Assembly: GCF_900090105.1 (NCBI RefSeq)
Contig: NZ_FMDM01000003.1
Coordinates: forward strand, 248,001 to 312,000
DNA from: Micromonospora humi
GTDB lineage: Bacteria > Actinomycetota > Actinomycetes > Mycobacteriales > Micromonosporaceae
Length of the DNA stretch: 64,000 nucleotides
Reading direction: 5' to 3'
The stretch's first letter is position 1. Each line of letters starts with the position of its first letter. The notes beneath the pieces are model-generated. The model did no database searches, had not been told where the DNA came from, and was given only the letters and a program-made list of their open reading frames with translations. The position numbers and the translations under genes were made by a program. Positions 16,618 to 24,910 of the stretch are shown piece after piece.

Positions 16618-18414
16618 TCATGAGCGTTCGGTCGAGAATCGGTGGGATCCGCCGTTCTCGGCCTTGGCCAGCAGGTCACGGAAGCGCCCCGCGCCGGCCA
16701 CCGGGGACGCCCATCCGGCGGTCGTCTCGACCAACCGGGTCTCGTCCCGCTCCAACCAGGACAGGATCCGCTCGGTCTCCTCGGCGGTGGCGGCCGGCAC
16801 CGGACCGTGCCCGGGCAGCACCGTCTCGGCCGTGGCCCGGATCGCCGCGATGGTCGGTCGAGGGTGGACGCCCGGCGGGGACACCCCCGCCCCGGCCAGC
16901 CGGCCGTGCCGGACCAGGGCCAGCTCCCACCCGCCCCGCGCGGCCGGGCGGGCGGCGGCCAGCTCGGCGATGCCGGTCAGCGCGGTCAGGCGCTGCATCC
17001 GGACCGCCGCGCGCAGCACCGCGGCCAGCCGCCCCCGGACCACCGCGGCCTCCTCGTAGCGGTGGGCCGCGGAGAGCACCTCGATCCGGGCGAGCAGGGC
17101 GTCGACCACCACCGCGGGGTCGTCGCGGGTGGCGGTACGGAACGGGGTGGCGGCGTGCAGCTCGTACTCCTCGGGGGTGATCCGGTGTTCGCAGGGCGCC
17201 GGGCAGCGACCCAGCTCGGCCAGCGCGCACGCCGGCATGGTGGTGCGCCGGGAGAGCCGGTGGGTGCACTGGCGCAACGGCACCGCGTCGTGGAAGCCGG
17301 CGGCGGCCAGCTCGGCGGCCTGCTTGGACCGGAACGGGCCGAGGTAGGCGGTGTCGGCGGGCCCGAGGCCGCGCACGACCGACAGCCGGGGGTAGGCCTC
17401 GTCGGTGAGCTTGAGCCAGACCTGGCGCTCCGGATATTTCGACCGGCGATTGTACGGCGGGGCGTGCGCGGCGATCAGCCGCAGCTCGCGGACCTCGGCC
17501 TCCAGCGAGTGGGCGCACTCGACCGCCTCCACCCGCTCGGCGGCGGCCAGCATCTCGGAGATCCGGGCCCGCTTCTCGGCGGCGGTGAAGTAGCTGCGCA
17601 CCCGGGTGGCGATGTCGCCGGAGGTGCCGACGTAGAGCGGCCGGTCGTCGGCGGCCCGGAAGATGTAGACGCCCGGGACCTTCGGCAGCCCGTCGGCGAG
17701 GTGCCGCTTGCGGCGCTGGGTCGGGGTGACCGCGCGGGCGAACTCGATCGCCTCGCCGACGGTGTCGACGCGGTGCCCGCCCAGGCGGCCGATCAGCCCG
17801 TGCAGCACGTCGACAGTGGCCTTGGCGTCGTCCAGCGCCCGGTGGTTGGGTTGGGTGGCGGTGCGGAAGTAGGCGGCGAGCGTGCCCAGCTTCCGGTTGG
17901 GCACCTCGTCGCGGGTGAGCACCCGCCGGGCCAGCGCGGCGGTGTCCAGCACCCGCGGGTTGGGCCAGGGGTAGCCGTGCCGGGCGCAGGCGGCCTTGAG
18001 GAAGCCCACGTCGTAGGGGGCGTTGTGGGCGACCAGCACGGCGTCGGTGAGGAACTCCAGGAAGCTCGGCAGCACCTGCTCGATCGGTGGGGCGGGCAGC
18101 AGCATGGCCTGGGTGATGCCGGTCAGCACGGTGATGAACGGCGGGATCGGCACGCCCGGGTTGACCAGTGTGGCGAGCACGCCCAGCTCCTCGCCGCCCC
18201 GGACCTTGACCGCGCCGATCTCGGTGATCCCGCCGCCGTCCGGCGCGCCGCCGGTGGTCTCCAGGTCGACCACGACGAAGGTGGTCGCGTAGAGCGGCAG
18301 GGCGAGGTCGACGCCGCCACCGGCCGCCCCGTCCAGACCGGCCAGGGCCTCCTGGACGTACTCCGTTCCCGTCACCCGCGGGACGGTAACGGCACGGTCC
18401 GACACTCCCGTCAC
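16618..18414 (-). CDS. DEDDh exonuclease/GIY-YIG (UvrC-N-like) fusion nuclease
   Basis: 598 residues. An N-terminal DnaQ-like exonuclease has ExoI FVVVDLETTGG, ExoII HNAPYDVGFL and ExoIII HRALDDAKAT. A GIY-YIG domain follows (GVYIFRAADDRPLYVGTSGD) with a UvrC-like region after it. The combination matches the actinobacterial family that includes M. tuberculosis Rv2191, thought to act in DNA repair as a Cho-like endonuclease joined to a 3'-5' exonuclease. Start 18414 is tentative; two in-frame GTGs lie within the next 20 codons. Confidence 0.92.
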   Translation of the reverse strand: MTGVSDRAVTVPRVTGTEYVQEALAGLDGAAGGGVDLALPLYATTFVVVDLETTGGAPDGGGITEIGAVKVRGGEELGVLATLVNPGVPIPPFITVLTGITQAMLLPAPPIEQVLPSFLEFLTDAVLVAHNAPYDVGFLKAACARHGYPWPNPRVLDTAALARRVLTRDEVPNRKLGTLAAYFRTATQPNHRALDDAKATVDVLHGLIGRLGGHRVDTVGEAIEFARAVTPTQRRKRHLADGLPKVPGVYIFRAADDRPLYVGTSGDIATRVRSYFTAAEKRARISEMLAAAERVEAVECAHSLEAEVRELRLIAAHAPPYNRRSKYPERQVWLKLTDEAYPRLSVVRGLGPADTAYLGPFRSKQAAELAAAGFHDAVPLRQCTHRLSRRTTMPACALAELGRCPAPCEHRITPEEYELHAATPFRTATRDDPAVVVDALLARIEVLSAAHRYEEAAVVRGRLAAVLRAAVRMQRLTALTGIAELAAARPAARGGWELALVRHGRLAGAGVSPPGVHPRPTIAAIRATAETVLPGHGPVPAATAEETERILSWLERDETRLVETTAGWASPVAGAGRFRDLLAKAENGGSHRFSTERS

Positions 18415-18501
18415 TCCGGTCCCGCCGTTACCACGGGGGTACGATGAGAGATCGGCTCACTCACCGGGTGGTGGGCCCGTTCGGGGTGGGAGACTTGGCA
18501 C

Positions 18502-19899
18502 ATGCCCCTCGCCGAGCCGCACGACGACCGCCCCTCCGCGGAGGAGCCGGTGGTCGGTGCGCCCGAGGCCGGCGAGGACCCCGCGGTCGTCGAGCCCGAG
18601 CCCACGCTCCCCGAGCCGGTGCGTCAGCGGATCGTCGCGCTGACCGCGGCGGTGCTGCCGGGACTGCCCGGCGACGAGGTGCCGGTGCCGCTGCGTCGGG
18701 TCGCCAAGTTCGCCCCCAACCGCCGGGCCCGGCTCGGCGCGCCGGTGATCGCCGCGCAGCTCACCGCCGACCCGCTGTTCCGACAGCGGGTCACCGCCCG
18801 GGTGCTGGCCGACGCCGGCGACCTCGGCGCGGCGGTGGTGGAGGGCACCGCGCCGGCCGCTGCCGACCCGGTCGAGGTGGCCGCCCTGGCCTACCTGGCC
18901 CGGCCCCGGGGCTGGCGGGAGCTGATCGAGGCCAGCGGCGAGGCGGTCCGCGCCGAGGCGGACAGCGCGGTCGTGGCCGAGCTGGTCCGCGAGGCCGAAC
19001 AGCGGGCCACCCGCGCCGAGCACGACCGGGCGGTGGCCCGGGTCGAGGCGGAGAAGCTCCGCGACGAGCTGGCCCGGGTCCGGGAGGAGCTGGGGCAGCT
19101 CCGCGAGGAGGCCCGCCAGCTGGCCCGTACCCTGCGGGAGACCCAGGCCCGCGAGCGCAAGGCCACCGAACTGCTGGCGACCGAGCGGGGCCGGGCGGCC
19201 CGCGCGGCGGCCGACGCGGACGCCGAGCTGCGCCGCGCCCGGGCCCGGCTGGCCGAGGCGGAGGCCGCCGCCGGGGTGGCCCGGGCCAGCGCCAAGGAGG
19301 CCCGTTCGGTCGACGACGCCCGGCTGTGGCTGCTGCTGGAGACGATCGGCCAGGCCGCCGTCGGCCTGCGCCGGGAGTTGGCCCTCGACCCGGTGGACGT
19401 GCTGCCGGCCGACTTCGTCGCCGAGGCGTTCGCCGACCAGCCGGGCACCGCGCCGGCCGGCGCGGCGACGCGCGCCCGCGACACCGACGACCCGGCCCGG
19501 CTCGACCAGCTCCTCGCCCTGCCGCGGGCGCACCTGGTGGTGGACGGCTACAACGTCACCAAGCGCGGCTTCGGCGAGATGTCGCTGGAGCAGCAGCGCA
19601 AACGGCTGATCACCGGGTTGGGCGGGATCGCCGCGCAGACCGGCGACGAGGTCACCGTGGTCTTCGACGGCGCCGAGCGGATCCACGGCCTGCCGCCCGC
19701 GCCGCGCGGGGTGCGGGTGCTCTTCTCCCGCAAGGGGGAGACCGCGGACGAGCTGATCCGGCGGCTGGTCCGGGCCGAACCGGCCGGGCGGCCGGTGGTG
19801 GTGGTCTCGTCCGACCGCGAGGTCGCCGACGGGGTGCGCCGGCACGGCGCGTACCCGCTGGGTGCCGACTCGCTGCTGCGCCGGCTCGCCCGCTCCTGA
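18502..19899 (+). CDS. NYN-domain (YacP-like) RNase with coiled-coil
   Basis: 465 residues. The acidic N-terminus is followed by a long coiled coil (about residues 150-280, rich in Arg, Glu and Ala) and a C-terminal NYN/PIN-like domain (LVVDGYNVTK, VVFDGAER, SSDREVADGV) with the acidic residues that coordinate metal. The family are predicted RNases or RNA-binding proteins of the Rae1/YacP type. It is divergent from the DEDD nuclease gene. The target RNA is unknown. Confidence 0.87.
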   Translation: MPLAEPHDDRPSAEEPVVGAPEAGEDPAVVEPEPTLPEPVRQRIVALTAAVLPGLPGDEVPVPLRRVAKFAPNRRARLGAPVIAAQLTADPLFRQRVTARVLADAGDLGAAVVEGTAPAAADPVEVAALAYLARPRGWRELIEASGEAVRAEADSAVVAELVREAEQRATRAEHDRAVARVEAEKLRDELARVREELGQLREEARQLARTLRETQARERKATELLATERGRAARAAADADAELRRARARLAEAEAAAGVARASAKEARSVDDARLWLLLETIGQAAVGLRRELALDPVDVLPADFVAEAFADQPGTAPAGAATRARDTDDPARLDQLLALPRAHLVVDGYNVTKRGFGEMSLEQQRKRLITGLGGIAAQTGDEVTVVFDGAERIHGLPPAPRGVRVLFSRKGETADELIRRLVRAEPAGRPVVVVSSDREVADGVRRHGAYPLGADSLLRRLARS

Positions 19900-20041
19900 C
19901 CCGCCTGTGCCGTGATGATCGTTTTCGGGGTGGGTGCTGCCTCGTTGTCCGGTTCTGTCGTACCCGCCGCATAGCCTTCCGGTGACCGACGGTGGTGGTC
20001 CCTTCCCCGACCGCCACCGGCGACCGCGTCAGGAGGCGTTC

Positions 20042-20269
20042 ATGCTCATCGACTGCGACGGCTGCGGCATCCGCGGCGCCGGCTGCTCCGGGTGCCTGGT
20101 GACCGCGCTGCTCGACCCCGACTCGCCGGCGGCCGACCTGGGCCCGGCCGAGCACCGGGCGATCGAGGTGTTCGCCCGGGCCGGCTTCGACGTGGAGGTG
20201 CTGGCGCCGGCCACCGCGCCCGTCCCCGCCCCCGCACCCCGCCGAGCCACCCGCCGCCGGGTCGCCTGA
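20042..20269 (+). CDS. Small conserved Cys-rich protein
   Basis: 75 residues from ATG 20042 with AGGAGG 6-12 bp upstream. The N-terminus has a CxxC...CxxC knuckle (CDGCGIRGAGCSGC) followed by LVTALLD and a helix, then an Ala/Pro-rich tail. Proteins with this opening are common in actinobacteria as uncharacterised small proteins; a metal-binding fold is likely. It follows the NYN RNase gene on the same strand by about 140 bp. Confidence 0.75.
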   Translation: MLIDCDGCGIRGAGCSGCLVTALLDPDSPAADLGPAEHRAIEVFARAGFDVEVLAPATAPVPAPAPRRATRRRVA

Positions 20270-20306
20270 TTCCACCCGCGCCGCCGGGTCGCCTGATTCC
20301 ACCCGC
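20253..20306. repeat. Tandem 2 x 27-bp repeat over a stop codon
   Basis: Perfect adjacent copies at 20253-20279 and 20280-20306. The first contains the TGA stop of the small Cys-rich gene. It looks like slippage or unequal crossover at a gene end, with a decayed third copy starting after 20306. Confidence 0.8.
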
Positions 20307-20432
20307 GCCACCGGGTCCGTCCGGGTCCGCTCGGGCACCGGAGCGGATCCGCCGCCGACGGGCAATAGGATGGGCGGTCATGGCGGGAGGGAGCGGCATG
20401 ACGCGGACGGGTCGCGCGGGCGGGGTGGGGCG

Positions 20433-21692
20433 GTGAGCCCGCGCGCCTGGGCGCTGCTGACCCTGGCCGCGCTGGCGGTGGCGCTGGTCGTGGCCGTGGC
20501 GCTGCTGGTGCCGTGGAGCCGTCCGCCGGCACCCCGCGTCGACCAGCTCGCCGCGCTGCGCGCGCTCCCGGCCGAGCAGGTGGCCCGCGGGCGGGCCTTC
20601 CACGGCGCGCTGCGCCCGGCCGGCTGGTCGGCGCTCGCGCTCGGGCTGGTGGTGGCGCTGCTGCTCGGCCTCACCCCGCTGGGCGGGCGCCTGGTCGAGC
20701 TGGCCGGCCGGCCGTTCGGCGGGCACTGGATCGCCCAGGCCGTGCTCGGCGGGCTGGGCGTCATGTTCCTCGCCGACCTGCTCACGCTGCCCTTCTCGGC
20801 CTGGCGGCGCACCGTGCTGGTGCGCTACGGGCTGAGCACCCAGGGTTGGGGTGGCTGGGCGGTCGACCTGCTCAAGTCGTACGCGGTCAGCGCGGTCATC
20901 GGCGCGTTGGTCCTGCTCGGTTTCTACGCCGTGGTCCGGCTCGCCCCGCGCTGGTGGTGGGCGTTCGGCGCGGCCGGCGCCGCCGTGCTCGTGGTGGTGC
21001 TGTCGTTCGTGCTGCCGGTGCTGGTCGAGCCGGTGTTCAACAGGTTCACCCCGATGGAGCCCGGTCCGCTGCGCACCGAGCTGACCACCATGGCCGCCCG
21101 GGACGGCGTCCCGGTCCGCGACGTGCTGGTCGCCGACGCGTCCCGGCGCACCCGCGCGGTCAACGCCTACGTCTCCGGGCTCGGGCCCACCCGGCGGGTG
21201 GTCGTCTACGACACCCTGCTGCGCGAGGCCGAACCGGCGGAGGTGACAAGCGTGGTCGCGCACGAGCTGGGCCACGCCAAGGACCGCGACGTGTGGACCG
21301 GCACGCTGATCGGCGCGCTCGGCGCGGCCGCCGCGGTGGTGGCCCTCTACCTGGTCGGCTCCTGGGCGCCGCTGCTGCGGTTGGCCGGCGTCGACTCGAT
21401 CGCCCAACCGAGGGCGTTCCCGCTGCTGATCGCGCTGGTGACGGTGGCCGGTCTGGTCGCCACGCCGGTGCAGGCGCTGGTCTCCCGCCGGGTGGAGGCC
21501 CGGGCCGACGCGCACGCGCTGGCGCTCACCCGCGACCCGGCGACCTTCGAGGCGATGCAGCGCCGGCTGGCCGGGGTGAACCTGGCCGATCCCGATCCGC
21601 CGCGCTGGGAATACCTGTGGTCGGCGTCCCACCCGTCCACCGTGGAGCGGATGGCCGCCGCCCGCGCCTACGCCAGGGAGTCCGGCCGATGA
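20433..21692 (+). CDS. M48-family zinc metalloprotease (Ste24/HtpX-like)
   Basis: 419 residues from GTG 20433. Several membrane helices surround the zinc site HELGHAKDRD (HExxH) at about residue 275, with EARADAHAL supplying the third ligand downstream. The family cleaves membrane or prenylated substrates at the membrane and takes part in protein quality control. The stop overlaps the ATG of pimB (ATGA). An ATG at 20370 would add 21 hydrophilic residues and is less likely. Confidence 0.88.
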   Translation: MSPRAWALLTLAALAVALVVAVALLVPWSRPPAPRVDQLAALRALPAEQVARGRAFHGALRPAGWSALALGLVVALLLGLTPLGGRLVELAGRPFGGHWIAQAVLGGLGVMFLADLLTLPFSAWRRTVLVRYGLSTQGWGGWAVDLLKSYAVSAVIGALVLLGFYAVVRLAPRWWWAFGAAGAAVLVVVLSFVLPVLVEPVFNRFTPMEPGPLRTELTTMAARDGVPVRDVLVADASRRTRAVNAYVSGLGPTRRVVVYDTLLREAEPAEVTSVVAHELGHAKDRDVWTGTLIGALGAAAAVVALYLVGSWAPLLRLAGVDSIAQPRAFPLLIALVTVAGLVATPVQALVSRRVEARADAHALALTRDPATFEAMQRRLAGVNLADPDPPRWEYLWSASHPSTVERMAAARAYARESGR

Positions 21693-22813
21693 GCCGCACC
21701 TTGCTGATCACGAACGACTTCCCGCCGCGTCCCGGTGGCATCCAGTCCTTCGTGCACAACCTCGCGGTCCGCCAGCCGCCCGGCTCGGTGGTGGTCTACG
21801 CGTCGAGCTGGCGGGGGGCGGAGAAGTTCGACGCCGACCAGCCGTACGAGGTGGTGCGGGAACGCACCAAGGTGCTGCTGCCCACCCCGCTGGTGGCCCG
21901 CCGGGCGGCCCGGCTGGCCCGGGCGTACGACTGCGACACGGTGTGGTTCGGCGCGGCGGCCCCGCTGGGGTTGCTCGCGCCGGGGCTGCGTCGGCGGGCC
22001 GGGATCCGCCGGGCGGTGGCGTTGACCCACGGACACGAGGTCGGCTGGGCGGCGCTGCCCGGCGCCCGGTCGGCGCTGCGCCGGATCGGCCGGGGCCTGG
22101 ACGTCACCACCTACCTCGGCGAGTACACCCGGGTCCGGCTGGCCCGGGCGCTGGACGGGCTGACCGAGTTGCGCCGGCTGGCCCCCGGGGTGGACGTGGA
22201 CACCTACCACCCGGACGTCGACGGCGAGCGGGTCCGGCAGCGTCTCGGGCTCGCCGACCGGCCGGTGGTGGTGTGCGTGTCGCGGCTGGTGCCGCGCAAG
22301 GGCCAGGACACGCTGATCCGGGCGCTGCCCGAGATCCGCCGCCGGGTGCCGGACGCGGCGCTGCTGGTGGTCGGTGGCGGGCCCTACCGGGCGACGCTGG
22401 AGAAGGTGGCCCGGCAGGCCGGGGTGGAGCGGGAGGTGGTCTTCACCGGCTCGGTGCCCGCTTCCGAGCTGCCGGCGCACTACGCGGCCGGCGACGTCTA
22501 CGCGATGCCCTGTCGCACCCGCAACCGTGGCCTGGACGTCGAGGGTCTCGGCATCGTCTACCTGGAGGCGAGCGCGACCGGCCTGCCGGTGGTGGCCGGC
22601 GACTCCGGCGGCGCGCCGGACGCGGTCCGCGAGGGCGAGACCGGGTACGTGGTCGGTGGCCGGGACGTCGCCCAGCTCGCCGACCGGGTGGCCACCCTGC
22701 TCGCCGACCGGGACCTGGCCCGGCAGTTCGGTGCCGCCGGCCGCGCCTGGGTCGAGCGGGAGTGGCGCTGGGAGACCCAGGCCCAGCGGATGGCCACCCT
22801 GCTCGCCGGCTGA
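21689..22813 (+). CDS. pimB: GT4 glycosyltransferase, PimB-like mannosyltransferase
   Basis: 374 residues, GT-B fold. The N-terminus LLITNDFPPRPGGIQSF, the donor-site VSRLVPRKGQD and the C-terminal E-x7-E region GLGIVYLEASATGLPVV are typical of PimB, which adds the second mannose from GDP-mannose to phosphatidylinositol monomannoside at the inner membrane face. Synteny with Rv2188c supports the call. Start ATG overlaps the protease stop. Confidence 0.88.
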   Translation: MSRTLLITNDFPPRPGGIQSFVHNLAVRQPPGSVVVYASSWRGAEKFDADQPYEVVRERTKVLLPTPLVARRAARLARAYDCDTVWFGAAAPLGLLAPGLRRRAGIRRAVALTHGHEVGWAALPGARSALRRIGRGLDVTTYLGEYTRVRLARALDGLTELRRLAPGVDVDTYHPDVDGERVRQRLGLADRPVVVCVSRLVPRKGQDTLIRALPEIRRRVPDAALLVVGGGPYRATLEKVARQAGVEREVVFTGSVPASELPAHYAAGDVYAMPCRTRNRGLDVEGLGIVYLEASATGLPVVAGDSGGAPDAVREGETGYVVGGRDVAQLADRVATLLADRDLARQFGAAGRAWVEREWRWETQAQRMATLLAG

Positions 22814-22882
22814 CCGGCGCCTCTGACCATGCCGCCACGAGTGGTGCCAGCACCACCGGAACTCCGGCGGTGATGCCGGAGA

Positions 22883-24184
22883 ATGGGGCTCGTGGACGCA
22901 TCGGTGGGCGTACTGCTGCGGCCCGCCGCGGTGACCGCCGCCCGGGGGCTGCTGATCGCGCTGCTGTCGCTGGCCACGCACGTGGCCCTGTTCGTGCTGT
23001 CGCTGGTCGCGCTGGCGCTGATCCCGGCGTTCGGCGTCGGGTTCGCCCTCTTCCCGGTGGTCACCGTCGCGGTCCGGTTCTGCGTCGGGCTGCACCGCCG
23101 GCTGGCCCGGTGGGGCGGCGTCGCGATGGCCACGCCCTACCTTCCGGCCCCGGCCGGCGCCCGGTTCGGCACCTGGCGGCGGTTCCGCTGGGTGGTGGGC
23201 GACCCGGCGACCTGGCGGGACCTGGCCTGGTTGCTGCCGGGCGCGATCACCGGCGCGCTCTGCCTGGCCCCGCTCGCCCTCCCGATGTACGGGCTGGAGG
23301 GGCTGATCGGGCTGCCGCTGATACTGCACACCGCCGGCGTCGACTACGGCTACGGTCCGTTCTGGCCGCTCGACACCACCTTCGAGGCCCTGCTCTGCTT
23401 CCCGATCGGTGCGCTGCTGGCGGCCGGCGGCCTGATCGCCGGACGCTGGCCGGTCCGGCTGCACGAGACGTTCGCCGGTCTCCTCCTGCCCCCGACCCGC
23501 GGCGCCGAGCTGGCGTTGCGGGTGCGCCAGCTCACCGTCACCCGCGCCGAGGCGGTGGACGCGCAGGCCGCCGAGCTGCGCCGGATCGAACGGGACCTGC
23601 ACGACGGGGCGCAGGCCCGGCTGGTCGCGCTGAGCATGAGCATCGGGCTGGCCGAGCAACTGGTCCGCGACGACCCGGAGGCGGTCCGCCGGCTGCTCGC
23701 CGAGGCCCGGGAGACCAGCGGTCAGGCCCTGGCCGAGCTGCGGGGGCTGGTCCGCGGCATCCATCCGCCGGTGCTCGCCGAGCGCGGCCTGCCCGGCGCG
23801 GTACGGGCGCTGGCGCTGGCCGTGCCGCTGCCGGTGGAGGTCACCGTCGACCTGCCGGGCCGGCCGGCGGCCCCGGTCGAGTCGGCCGTCTACTTCGCGG
23901 TCGCCGAGGCGCTGGCCAACGTCGGCAAGCACAGTGGGGCGACCCGGGCCTGGGTGGAGCTGCGGCACGCCGCCGGGCGGCTGACCGCCGTGGTCGGCGA
24001 CGACGGCCGGGGCGGGGCGGCGCCGTCGGCGGGCGGCGGGTTGGCCGGGACGGGACGCCGGCTGGCCGCGTTCGATGGGACGATGGCGGTGACCAGTCCG
24101 GCCGGTGGGCCCACCGTCATCAGCATGGAGCTGCCGTGCGCGTTGTCATCGCCGAGGATCTCGCCCTCCTCCGGGACGGGCTGA
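22883..24184 (+). CDS. Sensor histidine kinase (HisKA_3 type)
   Basis: 433 residues. An N-terminal membrane sensor region with about four helices spans residues 15-190. The dimerisation and phospho-acceptor helix is RIERDLHDGAQARLVALS (His phosphorylated). The ATPase domain has an N-box EALANVGKHSG and a G-box VVGDDGRGG. It overlaps the response regulator gene by about 49 bp in another frame, so the pair is translationally linked. GTG 22892 is an alternative start. The signal is unknown. Confidence 0.9.
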   Translation: MGLVDASVGVLLRPAAVTAARGLLIALLSLATHVALFVLSLVALALIPAFGVGFALFPVVTVAVRFCVGLHRRLARWGGVAMATPYLPAPAGARFGTWRRFRWVVGDPATWRDLAWLLPGAITGALCLAPLALPMYGLEGLIGLPLILHTAGVDYGYGPFWPLDTTFEALLCFPIGALLAAGGLIAGRWPVRLHETFAGLLLPPTRGAELALRVRQLTVTRAEAVDAQAAELRRIERDLHDGAQARLVALSMSIGLAEQLVRDDPEAVRRLLAEARETSGQALAELRGLVRGIHPPVLAERGLPGAVRALALAVPLPVEVTVDLPGRPAAPVESAVYFAVAEALANVGKHSGATRAWVELRHAAGRLTAVVGDDGRGGAAPSAGGGLAGTGRRLAAFDGTMAVTSPAGGPTVISMELPCALSSPRISPSSGTG

Positions 24185-24804
24185 CCCGGATCCTCGAGGC
24201 GTTCGACTGCCAGGTGGTGGCGGCCGTCGACAACGGACCGTCCGTCCTGCCCGCGCTGACCGCGCACCGGCCGGACGTCGCGGTGATCGACGTACGGCTG
24301 CCGCCGACGTTCACCGACGAGGGGTTGCAGGCGGCCGTGCGGGCCCGCGTCGAGCTGCCCGGGCTTCCGGTGCTGGTGCTGTCCCAGCACGTCGAGCAGC
24401 TCTACGCTCGTGAGCTCCTGGCCGACCGGCGGGGCGGGGTGGGCTACCTGCTCAAGGACCGGGTGTCCCACGTGGACCAGTTCGTCGACGCGGTGCGCCG
24501 GGTCGCCGCCGGCGGCACCGTGATGGACCCGGAGGTGGTGGCCCAGTTGCTGGCCCGCCGCGACGGCGCCGGGCCGCTGGCCGAGCTGACCGCGCGGGAG
24601 CGCGAGGTGCTCGGCCTGATGGCCGAGGGCCGGTCGAACGCGGCGGTGGCCGCCCGGCTGTTCGTCACCGAGAAGGCCGTCGACAAGCACATCAACAGCA
24701 TCTTCAGCAAGCTGCGGATGCCGCCGTCCGGCGACGACAACCGGCGGGTGCTGGCCGTGCTGGCCTATCTGGACGGGGCGGACACCCGCCGCTTCCCGAG
24801 CTGA
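24136..24804 (+). CDS. NarL/LuxR-type response regulator
   Basis: 222 residues from GTG 24136. The receiver has the acidic pocket and phospho-Asp in VAVIDVRLP and the Lys in YLLKDRV. The LuxR helix-turn-helix is at LTAREREVLGLMAEGRSNAA. It is the partner of the overlapping kinase gene. It ends before a GGGGCCCC repeat, convergent with the GGDEF-EAL gene. Confidence 0.93.
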   Translation: MRVVIAEDLALLRDGLTRILEAFDCQVVAAVDNGPSVLPALTAHRPDVAVIDVRLPPTFTDEGLQAAVRARVELPGLPVLVLSQHVEQLYARELLADRRGGVGYLLKDRVSHVDQFVDAVRRVAAGGTVMDPEVVAQLLARRDGAGPLAELTAREREVLGLMAEGRSNAAVAARLFVTEKAVDKHINSIFSKLRMPPSGDDNRRVLAVLAYLDGADTRRFPS

Positions 24805-24858
24805 CCCCACCCGTGCTCCGCGCGGCGGCGCCGTGCCCTCGCCCGCCCGGCCCCGGGC

Positions 24859-24910
24859 GTTGACAAGGGGCCCCTCCTCTATCGAAGGCGTTGAGAAGGG
24901 CCCCGCCTTA
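24859..24910. repeat. GGGGCCCC double-palindrome repeat, copy 3
   Basis: Units GTTGACAAGGGGCCCCTCCT (24859-24878) and a related unit from 24890 are spaced like copy 1. It lies between convergent genes and overlaps the stop codon of the GGDEF-EAL gene. Confidence 0.75.

Noticed and set aside
21943..24804. A 953-codon open frame through pimB, the kinase gene and the response regulator
   Set aside because: High GC leaves long frames open by chance. Motifs place pimB and the kinase in other frames; only the last 222 codons (response regulator) are real.
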